The notes under the pieces were generated by a model, which saw only the letters and a program-made list of their open reading frames with translations, was not told the DNA's origin and searched no databases. From CAVVFX01 sp963747535 (GTDB lineage: Bacteria > Acidobacteriota > Terriglobia > Bryobacterales > Bryobacteraceae): DNA of 64,000 nt. Positions 16,826 to 27,000 of this stretch are shown one piece after another. Made by a program: the position numbers and the translations under genes. The stretch lies in NCBI GenBank assembly GCA_963747535.1, contig CAVVFX010000021.1, positions 143,104 through 207,103 on the forward strand. Reading direction: 5' to 3'. The number at the start of each line of letters is the position of its first letter. Positions within the stretch are counted from its first letter, which is position 1.

Positions 16826-18961
16826 TTACTTGACCGCTTTTAGCTTCTCACGCTGTTCGCGGAGAACAGCTTTGCGGCTGAGCTTGATTTTGTTGCCTTC
16901 CAGGCCGAGGACCTTGACCAGAATCTGGTCGCCTTCCTTTAGTTCGTCGCGGACCTCCTTGACGCGGTTTTCGGCGATTTCGCTGATGTGCAGCAAGCCG
17001 TCGGTGCCGGGGAAGATCTCGACGAAAGCTCCGAAATCGACCAGCCGAACCACTTTGCCAAGATATGTCTTGCCGACTTCCGCGGTCGCGGTGAGGTCGG
17101 CGATGATCTGCAGTGCCTTGTTGGCGGCCACCGAATCGTTGGAGGCGACGTGGATCGTGCCATCGTCTTCCACGTCGATCTTGACACCGGTCTGTTCGAT
17201 GATCCCGCGGATCACCTTGCCGCCCGGTCCAATCACGTCGCGGATCTTATCCACCGGAATCTTGGTGGTGTAAATTCTAGGCGCGTACTCCGACATCTCG
17301 GCGCGAGCCTGCGGGAGTGCCTCGACCATCTTGTCGAGAATGAACAGACGCCCGCGGCGGGCCTGGTCGAGCGCTTCCTTCATGATGGCCGTGGTTACAT
17401 TGGGGACCTTGATGTCCATTTGCAACGCGGTGATACCCGACCTGGTGCCGGCAACCTTGAAGTCCATGTCACCGTAGTGATCTTCCGCGCCGGCGATATC
17501 GGTCAGGATGGCATACTCGTCCCCTTCCTTGACCAAGCCCATGGCGACTCCGCTCACGTGCTCGGCCAGCGGCACGCCGGCGTCCATTAACGCGAGGCTC
17601 GCACCGCAAACCGTGGCCATGGAACTGGAGCCGTTCGACTCCAGAATGTCGCTGACCACGCGCAGGGTGTACGGGAACTTGTCTTCCCCGGGGATCATCG
17701 TGGAGAGAGCGCGTTCGGCAAGGGCGCCGTGGCCGATCTCACGCCGTCCGGGACCGCGCATGAAACCTGTCTCGCCCACGCTGAACGGGGGGAAATTGTA
17801 GTGCAGCATGAAGCGCTTGGTGGCGCCTTCACCGGGTTCGAGGAGTTCGATGCGCTGCTCATCATCTTTGGTGCCGAGCGTAATGGTGACGAGCGCCTGA
17901 GTTTCGCCGCGCGTAAAGACCGCGGAACCATGGACGCGGGGCAGAACGCCGGCTTCGATCGAGATCTGCCGGATCTGGTCGAAAGCACGGCCGTCGGGAC
18001 GGCGGCGCGCCTGGAGCATTTCGTCGCGGAAGATCCGCTCCTTCAGAAGTTCGAAGAGGGTTCCGACCTTCTTGAGTTTCTCCGCCACGGCGGGATCGGT
18101 CGCCGGGGCTCCGGCCGCAACCGCTTCGATCACCTTGGCTTTCACCGCTTCGATTTTGCTGTGGCTCTCGAGCTTGGCGTACTTTTCGGTGTTCATCGCG
18201 TCGGTGAGTTCGACGCGCGCCATAGCGGAAATCTGGTCGTACAGGGCCTGGTCGATTTCGGGAGCTGTCGTGGTCCGCTTGGTTTTGCCGCACTGGATCT
18301 GGATCAGCTTGACGACGGCAGCAATTTTCTTGCAGCATTCATGGCCGAATTCGATCGCGCCGAGGACCTCTTCCTCAGACACCTGCTGGGAGCCGGCTTC
18401 CACCATCACGATGCCTTCGGGCGTTCCGGCAACGACGATGTTGAGTTTCGATTCGCGAGCTTCAGAGTAGGTAGGATTGGCGATATATTTGCCGTTGATC
18501 ATGCCGACCCGGACGGCCGTGACCAAATGGTGGAACGGGATATCGGAAATCGCCAGCGAGGCGCCGGCGCCAACTATCGCGAGTACCGCGGGGTCGGTTT
18601 CGGGATCCGCCGAAAGGACCATGGCGATGATCTGGGTCTCGTTGAGAAAACCCTCCGGGAACAGCGGGCGGAGCGGGCGATCGATCAAACGGCTGGTAAG
18701 GATCTCTTTTTCTGACATCCGGCCTTCACGCTTGATGAAGCCACCGGGGATCTTACCGGCCGCGTAAGTGTATTCGCGGTAATCGACGGTTAGAGGAAAA
18801 AAGCCCTGTCCGGGCTTGGGGTTTTCGGCGGCGCAGGCCGTGACCAGCACGACTGAATCGCCAGAGCGGACGACTACGGAGCCGCCTGCCTGTTTCGCGA
18901 GGTGGCCGGTTTCGATCGAAATTACGCGGCCATCGAGATCAACTTCAAATGTCTGTTTCAT
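16826..18961 (-). CDS. pnp: Polyribonucleotide nucleotidyltransferase (PNPase)
   Basis: A 711-aa 3'-5' exoribonuclease that phosphorolytically degrades RNA in the degradosome. Two RNase PH domains (about 1-230 and 320-540, with GRREIGHGALAERAL and the SNGSSSMATVCG core), a KH domain (IRDVIGPGGKVIRGIIEQTG) and a C-terminal S1 domain (GKVVRLVDFGAFVEIFPGTDGLLHISEI) are all present. The ATG at 18961 (MKQTFEVDL) is preceded by an A-rich tract instead of a clear Shine-Dalgarno. It follows rpsO in the classic rpsO-pnp order. Confidence 0.97.
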   Translation of the reverse strand: MKQTFEVDLDGRVISIETGHLAKQAGGSVVVRSGDSVVLVTACAAENPKPGQGFFPLTVDYREYTYAAGKIPGGFIKREGRMSEKEILTSRLIDRPLRPLFPEGFLNETQIIAMVLSADPETDPAVLAIVGAGASLAISDIPFHHLVTAVRVGMINGKYIANPTYSEARESKLNIVVAGTPEGIVMVEAGSQQVSEEEVLGAIEFGHECCKKIAAVVKLIQIQCGKTKRTTTAPEIDQALYDQISAMARVELTDAMNTEKYAKLESHSKIEAVKAKVIEAVAAGAPATDPAVAEKLKKVGTLFELLKERIFRDEMLQARRRPDGRAFDQIRQISIEAGVLPRVHGSAVFTRGETQALVTITLGTKDDEQRIELLEPGEGATKRFMLHYNFPPFSVGETGFMRGPGRREIGHGALAERALSTMIPGEDKFPYTLRVVSDILESNGSSSMATVCGASLALMDAGVPLAEHVSGVAMGLVKEGDEYAILTDIAGAEDHYGDMDFKVAGTRSGITALQMDIKVPNVTTAIMKEALDQARRGRLFILDKMVEALPQARAEMSEYAPRIYTTKIPVDKIRDVIGPGGKVIRGIIEQTGVKIDVEDDGTIHVASNDSVAANKALQIIADLTATAEVGKTYLGKVVRLVDFGAFVEIFPGTDGLLHISEIAENRVKEVRDELKEGDQILVKVLGLEGNKIKLSRKAVLREQREKLKAVK

Positions 18962-19136
18962 TTTTTCTGATGAGCGGGTTACATTCCCCGTCAAAAGTCC
19001 ATTCCGCCGGGTAGACCGGCATTGTTTAAACGAGGGGAAGCGGACAGGAGGGACAAGCCGTCAGATAGCGGCGAGGATAATACGTTAAATAGGACGGCTA
19101 AACGACACGCCGCCCGGTAGAGTGAACCCAACTTTT

Positions 19137-19406
19137 TCAGTGACGGATGGCCAGCTTCTGAAGAACCGCCCGATAACGATCCGGGTTGACATTCTTCAAA
19201 TAAGTCAGGAGCCGACGCCGTTTGGCCACGATGGTCAACAGCCCGCGCCGCGACGAGTGGTCCTTTTTGTGCGTCTTAAAATGCTCGTTAAGCTGCAACA
19301 GCCTTCCGCTCAGGATGGCAATCTGCACTTCCGGCGAACCAGTATCGGACTTGTGTACCCGGTTATTGGCTAAAATCTGCTGCTTGTGTTCTGTCGCCAG
19401 TGCCAT
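19137..19406 (-). CDS. rpsO: 30S ribosomal protein S15
   Basis: An 89-aa protein of exactly the usual S15 length. The signature DTGSPEVQIAILSGRL and HKKDHSSRRGLLTIVAKRRRLLTYLK bind the central domain of 16S rRNA and bridge to the 50S subunit. It is upstream of pnp by 175 bp, the conserved arrangement in most bacteria. Confidence 0.98.
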   Translation of the reverse strand: MALATEHKQQILANNRVHKSDTGSPEVQIAILSGRLLQLNEHFKTHKKDHSSRRGLLTIVAKRRRLLTYLKNVNPDRYRAVLQKLAIRH

Positions 19407-19458
19407 CTAAAGGTTGCTACTCCTTGTCTTCTCTTCTTCTCGATTTGGTTACGAGGTT

Positions 19459-19489
19459 ACTATAGCACATCGGAAAGGGAGGATGCTAA
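19459..19489 (-). promoter_or_regulatory. Candidate sigma-70-like promoter of rpsO
   Basis: On the minus strand TTAGCA (19484-19489) is followed after 19 bases by TGCTATAGT, an extended -10 with TATAGT at 19459-19464. It lies about 53 bp upstream of the rpsO start. The 19-bp spacer is long, so this is tentative. Confidence 0.35.
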
Positions 19490-19900
19490 GGCCTTTGGCA
19501 GGGTGCACAAGTGCCGCGGCTCCCTGGTGGCTCTTCCAGTCTCACGCATGAGTTCGGGCCAAGCGGGCAAAAGGGGGGGCCGCGAGAGTGACGCAGTGCA
19601 TTTAAGTTAGAACCCAGTGGTAAAAACATAAATATTGCGCTAGCATCAAGAAAGCTTTATCAAAATTCGGTGACCCGACTGGATTGTTCGCAGATGGTTT
19701 CCTCGGAGGAACTTCCTGGGCGGACCGGAACGAGGATGACGGGTGCGGGAGGGTGAGTCGATGCAATCTGGGCAAATGGCTCAACCGCGCCTTTTTACTG
19801 GAGGAAGGCGAAGTGAAGGCGACACAAGGTTGCCCGGCTGAACCAACGCCGTTATCAGCGGGGATTAAAAATAAATTGGGCCGGCGAAGGGACATTTCTC
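19490..19900. other. Intergenic region upstream of the A-T-TE gene
   Basis: About 410 bp between divergent rpsO and the NRPS-like gene. It should hold the promoter of the latter. An AT-rich patch (AAAAACATAAATATTGCGC near 19620-19640) is the likeliest place, but no clear boxes are visible. No small gene is supported. Confidence 0.4.
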
Positions 19901-22537
19901 ATGAGCCCCTTTGCTAGCGCCGATTCGGGGCTGGAACTGTTTCGTAACCAGGCTCGAACACCTCAACAGCACTGGTGTGTGCATGACCTGATTGCGATTC
20001 AGGCAGAAACCACGCCTGACGCTATTGCCCTGGTGGCGGGCAACGAGAGGTTAACTTACGCGCAACTCAACGCGCGCGCGAACCAGTTGGCTCATTTTCT
20101 TCGCGCCAGAGGAGTTGGACCGGAAATACTCGCCGGTCTCTATGTGAAGAGATCGGTGGAGATGGTGGTGGCGATGCTGGGGATCCTGAAAGCCGGGGGA
20201 GCGTACCTTCCCCTGGACCCGAATGATCCCGTCGAGCGCCGTTCGTTCGAGGTGCGGGACTCCGGAACGAAGGTCCTGGTCACAACCGATGATTTTGCGA
20301 AGACCCTATGTGCCGATTGCAGAACAGTCGTTCGTCTGGATTGCGATTGGCCCGAGATCGCCCGAGAAAGTCAGACCAATCCTGAGCCAGCTGGCAGCCT
20401 GGCGAATCCAGCTTATGTGATCTACACATCCGGTTCGACCGGCAGGCCGAAGGGCGTGATGATTACGCACTCCGGGCTGGTGAATTACCTTTCCTGGGCG
20501 GCAAGGGCTTATGGGAAGGAGGCGCGGCGTTCGGCACTGGTCCACTCCTCCATCTCTTTCGATTTGACGATCACGGGACTCTACACTCCGTTGCTGGTCG
20601 GAGGACAGGTCGAGCTGTTGCCCGACAATGCGGACGTAGAGGCGCTCGTCGGGGCGCTGCGGCAACCGCAAACGCGCGGCATAGTTAAGATCACGCCCGC
20701 GCACCTGGAGTTGCTGAGCCACCAATTGCGCCCCTCGGAAGCGGCAGGCAAGGTCGAGCTATTCGTCATTGGCGGCGAAAACCTGAGGAGCGAGAGCCTA
20801 CGCTTCTGGCGGGAGTTTTCTCCAACAACACGTCTGATCAATGAGTACGGGCCGACTGAAACAGTGGTGGGGTGCTGCGCGTATGAAGTGCAAGCCGGCG
20901 ATCCATTCACCGGGTCGGTGCCCATCGGCAAAGCCATCGACAAGACTCAGCTATACATTTTGGACCAGCAACTAATGCCTGTCGCCAAGGGCGCGGCGGG
21001 TGAGTTGTACATTGGCGGGGCAGGCGTTGCGCGGAGCTATCTAAACCGGCCCGAACTGACGCGGGAACATTTCCTGGCGGATCCATTTTCGAACGAACCT
21101 GAAGCGTGCATGTACAGGACCGGGGACATGGCCCGTTGGCGGGAAGATGGGAATCTCGAATACGGAGGGCGTGTCGACGATCAAGTGAAAATCCGAGGTT
21201 ACCGCGTCGAACTCGGGGAGGTCGAAGCTGTAGTGGCCGAGCATCCCGGAGTGCGCCAGTGTGTAACCGTGGTGCAGGAGCGTGTACCGGGGAACAAGCA
21301 ACTGGCGGGTTATTTGATTCCGCGGGACGGGCAGGCGGTTACGGCGAACGAATTGCGGGAATTTGTGAGGCGGAGACTTCCTGAATACATGGTGCCGGCA
21401 CAATTCGTGTTTCTCAACACCTTTCCATTAACTCCGAATGGCAAAGTGGATCGCAGGGCCTTGCCGGATCTGGAGAGAACGTTGCCACCGCGGGAATTCG
21501 TCCCACCGCGAAACGCGAGCGAATCGAGGCTGTCGACAATCTGGACAGAAATTCTGGGTGTCAAGCCGGTCAGCGTGACGGACAATTTTTTTGATCTAGG
21601 CGGGAATTCTTTATCGGTGGCCAACCTGGTGATTAGAATTGAACAGTTATTCGGGAAGCAGCTTTCCATGGCGACGCTGTTCCAAGCTCCCACAATTCAA
21701 CAATTGGCCGTCATTCTCGAAGGCCAGGTTCTTTCTACGCCTCGGGTGATACCGGTTCAGCCTGCGGGATCCCTGCCCCCGTTTTTCTGTATCGGGGCTG
21801 GCCCACTATTCCGGCCTCTAGCCTTGCGGCTGGGGACCGATCGTCCGTTTCTGAGCTTGATTCCGTTACTCCAAACGGAACTGGCGCAATTATCTGTGCC
21901 CTATCAACTTGAACAAATCGCCGTCCATTTGGTCAACTCCATTCTCGATTATCAAAAAGAGGGTCCATATTACCTCGGAGGCTGGAGCGCCTCGGGATTA
22001 GTGGCATATGAGATTGCACGGCAACTAAGAGAGAAGGGCCATGACGTGGCTTTGCTGGTCATGTTCGATACTGCGAATCCGGCATTTCAGCAGCGCGTCC
22101 TGAAAGAATTCCGGCTGGGCTCATGGGCCAGGAAGATGAAATTCTTTGGTACGGAACTGTTGGGGTTAAGGCTGAAAAACGCGCCGGCTTATGTTTCCGA
22201 AAAGGTGAAGGAGCTCCGCCGAAAACTTCGCGTAGCCGCCTGGGGAATCCGGTATGAGATCCAAGTGCTGCTGGAGGGCGGCCGCCTGGATAACCCTGAA
22301 CAGATTATCGACCTTGCGGTGAGGTCTTATCGTCCTCATCCCTACTTAGGGCGGCTGGTTTTTTTCAAAGCCGCTGAAGGGGCGCCTGGCGATGCCTGGG
22401 ACTTAAGTCGCGGCTGGCCCGACCTGGTTGACGGCGAGTTGGAGGTTTATGAAGTCCCGGGTGATCACCGGTCCATGTTCAGGGAACCTCATGTCGAAAC
22501 TCTGGCAGACAACATGATGAAATGCTTTCGCAGCTGA
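19901..22537 (+). CDS. Stand-alone NRPS module A-T-TE (predicted Asn/Asp activating)
   Basis: An 878-aa protein with an adenylation domain (~25-520: YTSGSTGRPKG, NEYGPTE, YRTGD, NGKVDRRAL), a peptidyl carrier domain (DNFFDLGGNSLSV; phosphopantetheine Ser570) and a type I thioesterase (GGWSASG; Ser696, probable His in VPGDHRSMF). There is no condensation domain. Mapping the ten specificity positions onto the gramicidin synthetase frame gives D221, L222, T225, K263, V289, G291, E315, V323, G324, K515. This lies between the published asparagine (DLTKLGEVGK) and aspartate (DLTKVGHIGK) codes. It could load an amino acid and then hydrolyse, dimerise or transfer it. No other NRPS gene is adjacent. 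The ribosome site is weak (GAAGGGAC). Confidence 0.9.
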   Translation: MSPFASADSGLELFRNQARTPQQHWCVHDLIAIQAETTPDAIALVAGNERLTYAQLNARANQLAHFLRARGVGPEILAGLYVKRSVEMVVAMLGILKAGGAYLPLDPNDPVERRSFEVRDSGTKVLVTTDDFAKTLCADCRTVVRLDCDWPEIARESQTNPEPAGSLANPAYVIYTSGSTGRPKGVMITHSGLVNYLSWAARAYGKEARRSALVHSSISFDLTITGLYTPLLVGGQVELLPDNADVEALVGALRQPQTRGIVKITPAHLELLSHQLRPSEAAGKVELFVIGGENLRSESLRFWREFSPTTRLINEYGPTETVVGCCAYEVQAGDPFTGSVPIGKAIDKTQLYILDQQLMPVAKGAAGELYIGGAGVARSYLNRPELTREHFLADPFSNEPEACMYRTGDMARWREDGNLEYGGRVDDQVKIRGYRVELGEVEAVVAEHPGVRQCVTVVQERVPGNKQLAGYLIPRDGQAVTANELREFVRRRLPEYMVPAQFVFLNTFPLTPNGKVDRRALPDLERTLPPREFVPPRNASESRLSTIWTEILGVKPVSVTDNFFDLGGNSLSVANLVIRIEQLFGKQLSMATLFQAPTIQQLAVILEGQVLSTPRVIPVQPAGSLPPFFCIGAGPLFRPLALRLGTDRPFLSLIPLLQTELAQLSVPYQLEQIAVHLVNSILDYQKEGPYYLGGWSASGLVAYEIARQLREKGHDVALLVMFDTANPAFQQRVLKEFRLGSWARKMKFFGTELLGLRLKNAPAYVSEKVKELRRKLRVAAWGIRYEIQVLLEGGRLDNPEQIIDLAVRSYRPHPYLGRLVFFKAAEGAPGDAWDLSRGWPDLVDGELEVYEVPGDHRSMFREPHVETLADNMMKCFRS

Positions 22538-22597
22538 GGACCATAACAAGAAGAGGTTGGTTGAGGCCGCATATAGGTACCTGGAGGAGAGCAGGTC

Positions 22598-22735
22598 ATG
22601 AAAGTGGACTGCGACAATACGAACTGAATCATCATCGCGGTAACGCAGGGAGAACTGGGCTCCGGCTGGAGTCGAGAAAAAGAGGTTGTTGAGGTTATGG
22701 TAATCGATCACGTGGAAAGGCCGTCGGAAGACTGA
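22598..22735 (+). other. Shine-Dalgarno-led tiny ORF between A-T-TE and amidohydrolase genes
   Basis: GGAGGAG precedes an ATG at 22598 that opens a 9-codon frame (MKVDCDNTN) ending in TGA. The same frame then stays open for 35 more codons and ends in a TGA whose A is the first base of the downstream ATG at 22735. It may be a leader peptide, a decayed small gene or chance. MbtH-like proteins often sit in such places, but no MbtH signature is clear here. Confidence 0.25.
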
Positions 22736-23697
22736 TGGATGAGAAGCTGACACGGCGCGGGTTTCTGGCAGTTGCCGCCGCGGCTGCGGCCGACGTCGCG
22801 TTCGCCCGAGCTTCGCAAGTCAGCACGCCGGTGAACTTCGCGATACCTGCGCACGCCTGCGATTGTCATACGCATATCTTCGGCGATCCGGCCAGGTTTC
22901 CACTGTTTGCGGGACGCACCTACACGCCTGAGACGGCGCTGCCGGAGGAGATGTCGAAACTACATGCCGCGCTGCATATGCAACGGGTAGTGATCGTGAC
23001 TCCCAGTGTCTATGGCACCGATAATTCCGCAACGTTCTACGGAATGAAAGCGCGAGGCGCCAATGCGCGCGGAGTGGCTGTGATCGACGAGAAAACGCCT
23101 GCCAGTGAACTGGATCGGTTGCGAAGGGGCGGCTTTCGCGGTATCCGTCTTAATCTGGCAACCGGCGGCCAGGCCGATCCAGCTACCGGGAGGCGGCGAT
23201 TTCAGGCGGCCATCGCGCAGGTGAAGGGGCTGAACTGGCACATCCAGATGTTTGCCAGTCTTGCGGTGATTGCCGGGGTTCGCGATCTGGTTCTCGCATC
23301 GGATGTGCCTGTTGTGTTCGACCATTTCGGCGGTACCAATGCGGCGTTGGGGATGGATCAGACGGGATTCGGCGATCTCGTGGATCTGTTGCGATCAGGC
23401 AAAGCGTATGTGAAGATTTCCGGCGCTTACCGGGCATCGACTCACGGCCCGGACTATGCGGACGTGGCGCCCTACGCTAAGGCGCTGATCGGGGCGAACG
23501 CGGACCGGGTGCTGTGGGGCTCCGACTGGCCGCATCCGAATACCGCGATAGCGACTGACCGCAAGGCGACAGACATCGCACCTCTGTTGCAGATCGACGA
23601 TGGCCGATTGCTGAATCAACTTCCGGTTTGGGCACCGGACGCGGCGGTGCGGAAGAAGATCCTTGTGGATAATCCTGCGCGGCTGTACGGATTCTGA
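22735..23697 (+). CDS. Tat-exported amidohydrolase (LigI/Amidohydrolase_2 type)
   Basis: A 320-aa TIM-barrel metal hydrolase. A twin-arginine signal (TRRGFLAVAAAAAADVAFA) precedes CDCHTHIFGDPARFPLF, whose HTH is the first metal-ligand pair and whose context resembles 2-pyrone-4,6-dicarboxylate lactonases. VVFDHFGG and WGSDWPHPN supply later ligands. It probably opens a lactone or aromatic-derived ring in the periplasm; the true substrate is not evident. The start lies about 200 bp after the NRPS-like gene, so common transcription is possible. Confidence 0.85.
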   Translation: MDEKLTRRGFLAVAAAAAADVAFARASQVSTPVNFAIPAHACDCHTHIFGDPARFPLFAGRTYTPETALPEEMSKLHAALHMQRVVIVTPSVYGTDNSATFYGMKARGANARGVAVIDEKTPASELDRLRRGGFRGIRLNLATGGQADPATGRRRFQAAIAQVKGLNWHIQMFASLAVIAGVRDLVLASDVPVVFDHFGGTNAALGMDQTGFGDLVDLLRSGKAYVKISGAYRASTHGPDYADVAPYAKALIGANADRVLWGSDWPHPNTAIATDRKATDIAPLLQIDDGRLLNQLPVWAPDAAVRKKILVDNPARLYGF

Positions 23698-23698
23698 T

Positions 23699-23788
23699 TC
23701 AGGTTGTTGCGAAGATACGCTCGACGTACTCGCGGCTGCGTTTCAGGTCCTCGACTAACGGAAGGTGACAAAGATCCCGATCTCCTCT
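23699..23788 (-). pseudogene. Possible C-terminal remnant of a sugar phosphate isomerase/epimerase
   Basis: Reading the minus strand, a 29-codon frame ends in LVEDLKRSREYVERIF plus three residues and a stop at 23699-23701. The end resembles the C-terminal helix of xylose-isomerase-like proteins (compare SREFVAKLL near the end of the gene at 53871). An in-frame stop cuts it off upstream and no start exists. The rest of the 335-bp gap (to 24032) has no other recognisable feature except AGGAGG before the next gene. Confidence 0.35.
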
Positions 23789-24032
23789 TCATTCTATTAC
23801 CTGGTGAGGAGCATTGCGCCTCATCTTTGGCCCGTTGAATCGACAATCCAGTCAGATGCTTCGGAGTTAGTGTGGGAGCCGGTCCGGTCACTTTGCGAGA
23901 TTGCGCATCAGGTCAACTGAGGTCCGGGTGGGGTGGGGGGCTCACCCAAAAAAGCCTACTTCGCGGGTGTAAACTAGACTCTGGGCGTTAGCCCAATTCG
24001 CAATTGTCCGGCAATGCCGCGTAGGAGGCCAT

Positions 24033-27000
24033 GTGGAAACTCCGGTTAATCAGCTTTCGATTAACATCGCGAAGAAGAACTCCCTCTCCGCAAGACTCAC
24101 CTGGGCGCTTTGCATCGCGTTCATCCTGCCGGCCCTCCATATACCGGCGCGCGCACAATCGACCTTTGGTTCTATTACGGGGTCGGTAACCGACCCGAGC
24201 GGCGGAGCCGTGCCCGGCGCGAAAGTTACCATAATCAATCCGGTGACGGGCAGCCAGCAACAGGTCACGACCGATGCGGCGGGCGCATTTAACGCTGCGG
24301 ATATTCAACCCGGCACGTATGACGTGGTGGTGGATGCGAAGGGATTCACCACACAGAGAAGAACGGGCATCGTGGTCTACGCACACAATGTGGTGAACGT
24401 TGATACCCGTCTTGCCGTCGGTGATACCAAGACGTCGGTGGAGGTGACCGAGGCGGCGCCGGTGATCGACACCTCGACGCAGACGCTGAGCTACACGCAA
24501 ACCTCCGCTCAACTGTCGCAGGCGCCCACCAACGCAACCCTGCAGGACACCAACCAATACTTCGCGCTCTACTCGCCAGGCGTGGGAATCAACAGCGGAG
24601 GAGGCATTCACGCCTTCGGCCTGCGCACGGTCGACACGCGGATTGCAAACGACGGGATCATCGAGATGGCGGACGCGGACGGAGTTGGCGGCGGACCGAT
24701 CGGGCCCGCGCCGGGCAGCGTCGCCGAGGTCACGACGGTGACAAACGGCGCAAACGCCGAGTACCAGGAGCCGGCCAACGTGATTATCGTGACGAAGTCC
24801 GGCGGCAACACCTTTCATGGCCTCGCGGCTTTCAGCTGGAACGGCAGCGACCTCAACGCGCGGAATTTCTTTTCCTCGTCAGTTCCCTTTGCCAACTTTG
24901 ACGACTATAACGCGAACGTCGGCGGCCCGATCAAAAAGAATAAGCTTTTCTTCTTTGCCAACTATGAAGGCTTGCGCAGCCGGGGGCAGAGCGTGCTGAA
25001 TGCCAACGTCCCCCTGGCGGCCTGGCGCACCGGCAATTTCAGCGGCCAGACTGCCGCGGTGGTGAATCCATTTAACAAAACGCCGTTCCCCGGAAATCAG
25101 ATCCCCTCGAGCCTCATCAGTCCGGTGGCAATCGCCACCCAGAATCTATTTTACCCGGTGCCGAATTTCGGTCCGTCAACGCTGCAATCGGGCAACTGGC
25201 GGGCACTTCTGCCGAGCACCAGCAGCAGCGATACCGGCGACGGGCGGATCGATTACAACATCAGCGATCGGGACCGCGTGTTTGGGCGCATGACCTATCA
25301 CGCCAACAACTCCGACAGCGTCAACGGAGGAAGTCTTCCGGCGGCGATCTACCTGGTCAACCGCCCGACGACCAGCGCTTTCATATCCTATACGCACGTT
25401 TTCAGCACGTCACTGGTGAACGAGTTTCGCACCGGCGTTTCCCGTAACAACGAAGTCGAGGGCCCGGCGCTGATCGCCAGTCAGGTGATCGGCCAGATCG
25501 GGTTGCAAGGCGTGAATCCTCCGGCAGGACTACCCGGTCAGCCCGTCTTCAATGTCACGGGGCTCAGCAACACCGACGCTCATTCCGGCTATACTCACAA
25601 CCTCGATACTAACTTCCAGTGGGTCGATAACGTGAGCTGGACAAAAGGATCGCATTTCCTGAAGTTCGGCCTCGACGCTATCCGGGACCAGCTCAGCGGC
25701 TATTCCAATAGCAATAACGTGAACGGCACCCTAAACTTTACCGGAACTTACTCCGGTTCGGCGTATGCCGACTTCTTGATTGGTATCCCGCAGACCACCA
25801 GCGTGAATATTCTTCCTCCATTTCCTTACCTTAGGGCGACGGATCTTGCGTTCTATGCTCAGGACCAGTACAAAGTAAGCAAACGGCTGACTCTGAACTA
25901 CGGCCTTCGCTACGAGCTCGATAATCCCTACCATGACAAGAACGGGTCAATTTACTCGTTCGATCCCACCAACCTGTCGATCGTGGTTCCGCAAAATGGA
26001 TTGAATCACATCAGTCCGGATTTCCCGAAGACGATTCCGGTCATCGGCGCACAGCAGGCGGGCTACCCCGCCGACACCCTGCTGGAGCTCCGTAAGAAGA
26101 ATTTTTATCCGCGCCTCGGCGTGGCTTATCAGCTTACCTCCGACGGCAAGACGGTGCTCCGGTCCGGATACGGGCTTTACAGCTCCACGATCTACCCACT
26201 CGTTATCCAAAAAGGCGGGCCGTTCGCCGGAAGCGAGACGTTTACTAACTCGATTACCAACGGCGTCGCGGCGCTCTCGTTTCCGAATCCATTTACGACA
26301 GGAGGAGCGCCGGGGTCGTTCCAGACGGTCACGGCCGCAAATCCGAACCTGAGAGTCCCCTATACACAGCAGTGGAACTTTACCCTCGAGCGGCAAATCG
26401 GACAGTTCGGCGTTTCGATCGGTTACCTCGGCAGCCACGGCACGAATCTTCCCTATGAGCGAAACCTCAACCAGCCCGAGCCCAGTACGATCAAGTTCAC
26501 TTCCAGCCGGTATCTGCTCAGCCCGGCTTTCAGCTCGATCACCTGGATTGAAAATGGCGCCAACGAAGAATACAACGGCCTGCAGCTCGCTGTGACCAAG
26601 ACCGTAGGAAAAAATCTGACCCTTAACGCCGGATATAACTGGGCGCGGGATCTCACGCCCATCAATGATGTGGCGGCGGTGATCCCGAACCAGTTCTGCC
26701 TGTCCTGCGAGCGGGGCAATAACACCTATACTCCGACCCAACACTTCGTGGGTATGGTGGTTTACGCGCTGCCGGTCGGCAAGGAACAGCATTATCTGTC
26801 CAATCTCAACCGCGGATGGAACGAGGTGATCGGAGGCTGGAGGTTATCGGCGATCGAGACGGCGCAATCAGGCATTTGGTTCACGCCTTCGTTCACAGGT
26901 TTCGATACGTCGAACACCAACACCATTGGCGGACGCCCCAGCGTAGTCCCGGGCATGCCATTGTACCCGTCGAACCAGAGCATCACCCAATGGTTCAACC

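Noticed and set aside
19602..19895. 97-codon minus-strand frame upstream of the A-T-TE gene
   Set aside because: No ribosome site, no recognisable composition or motif, and it would cover the promoter region.
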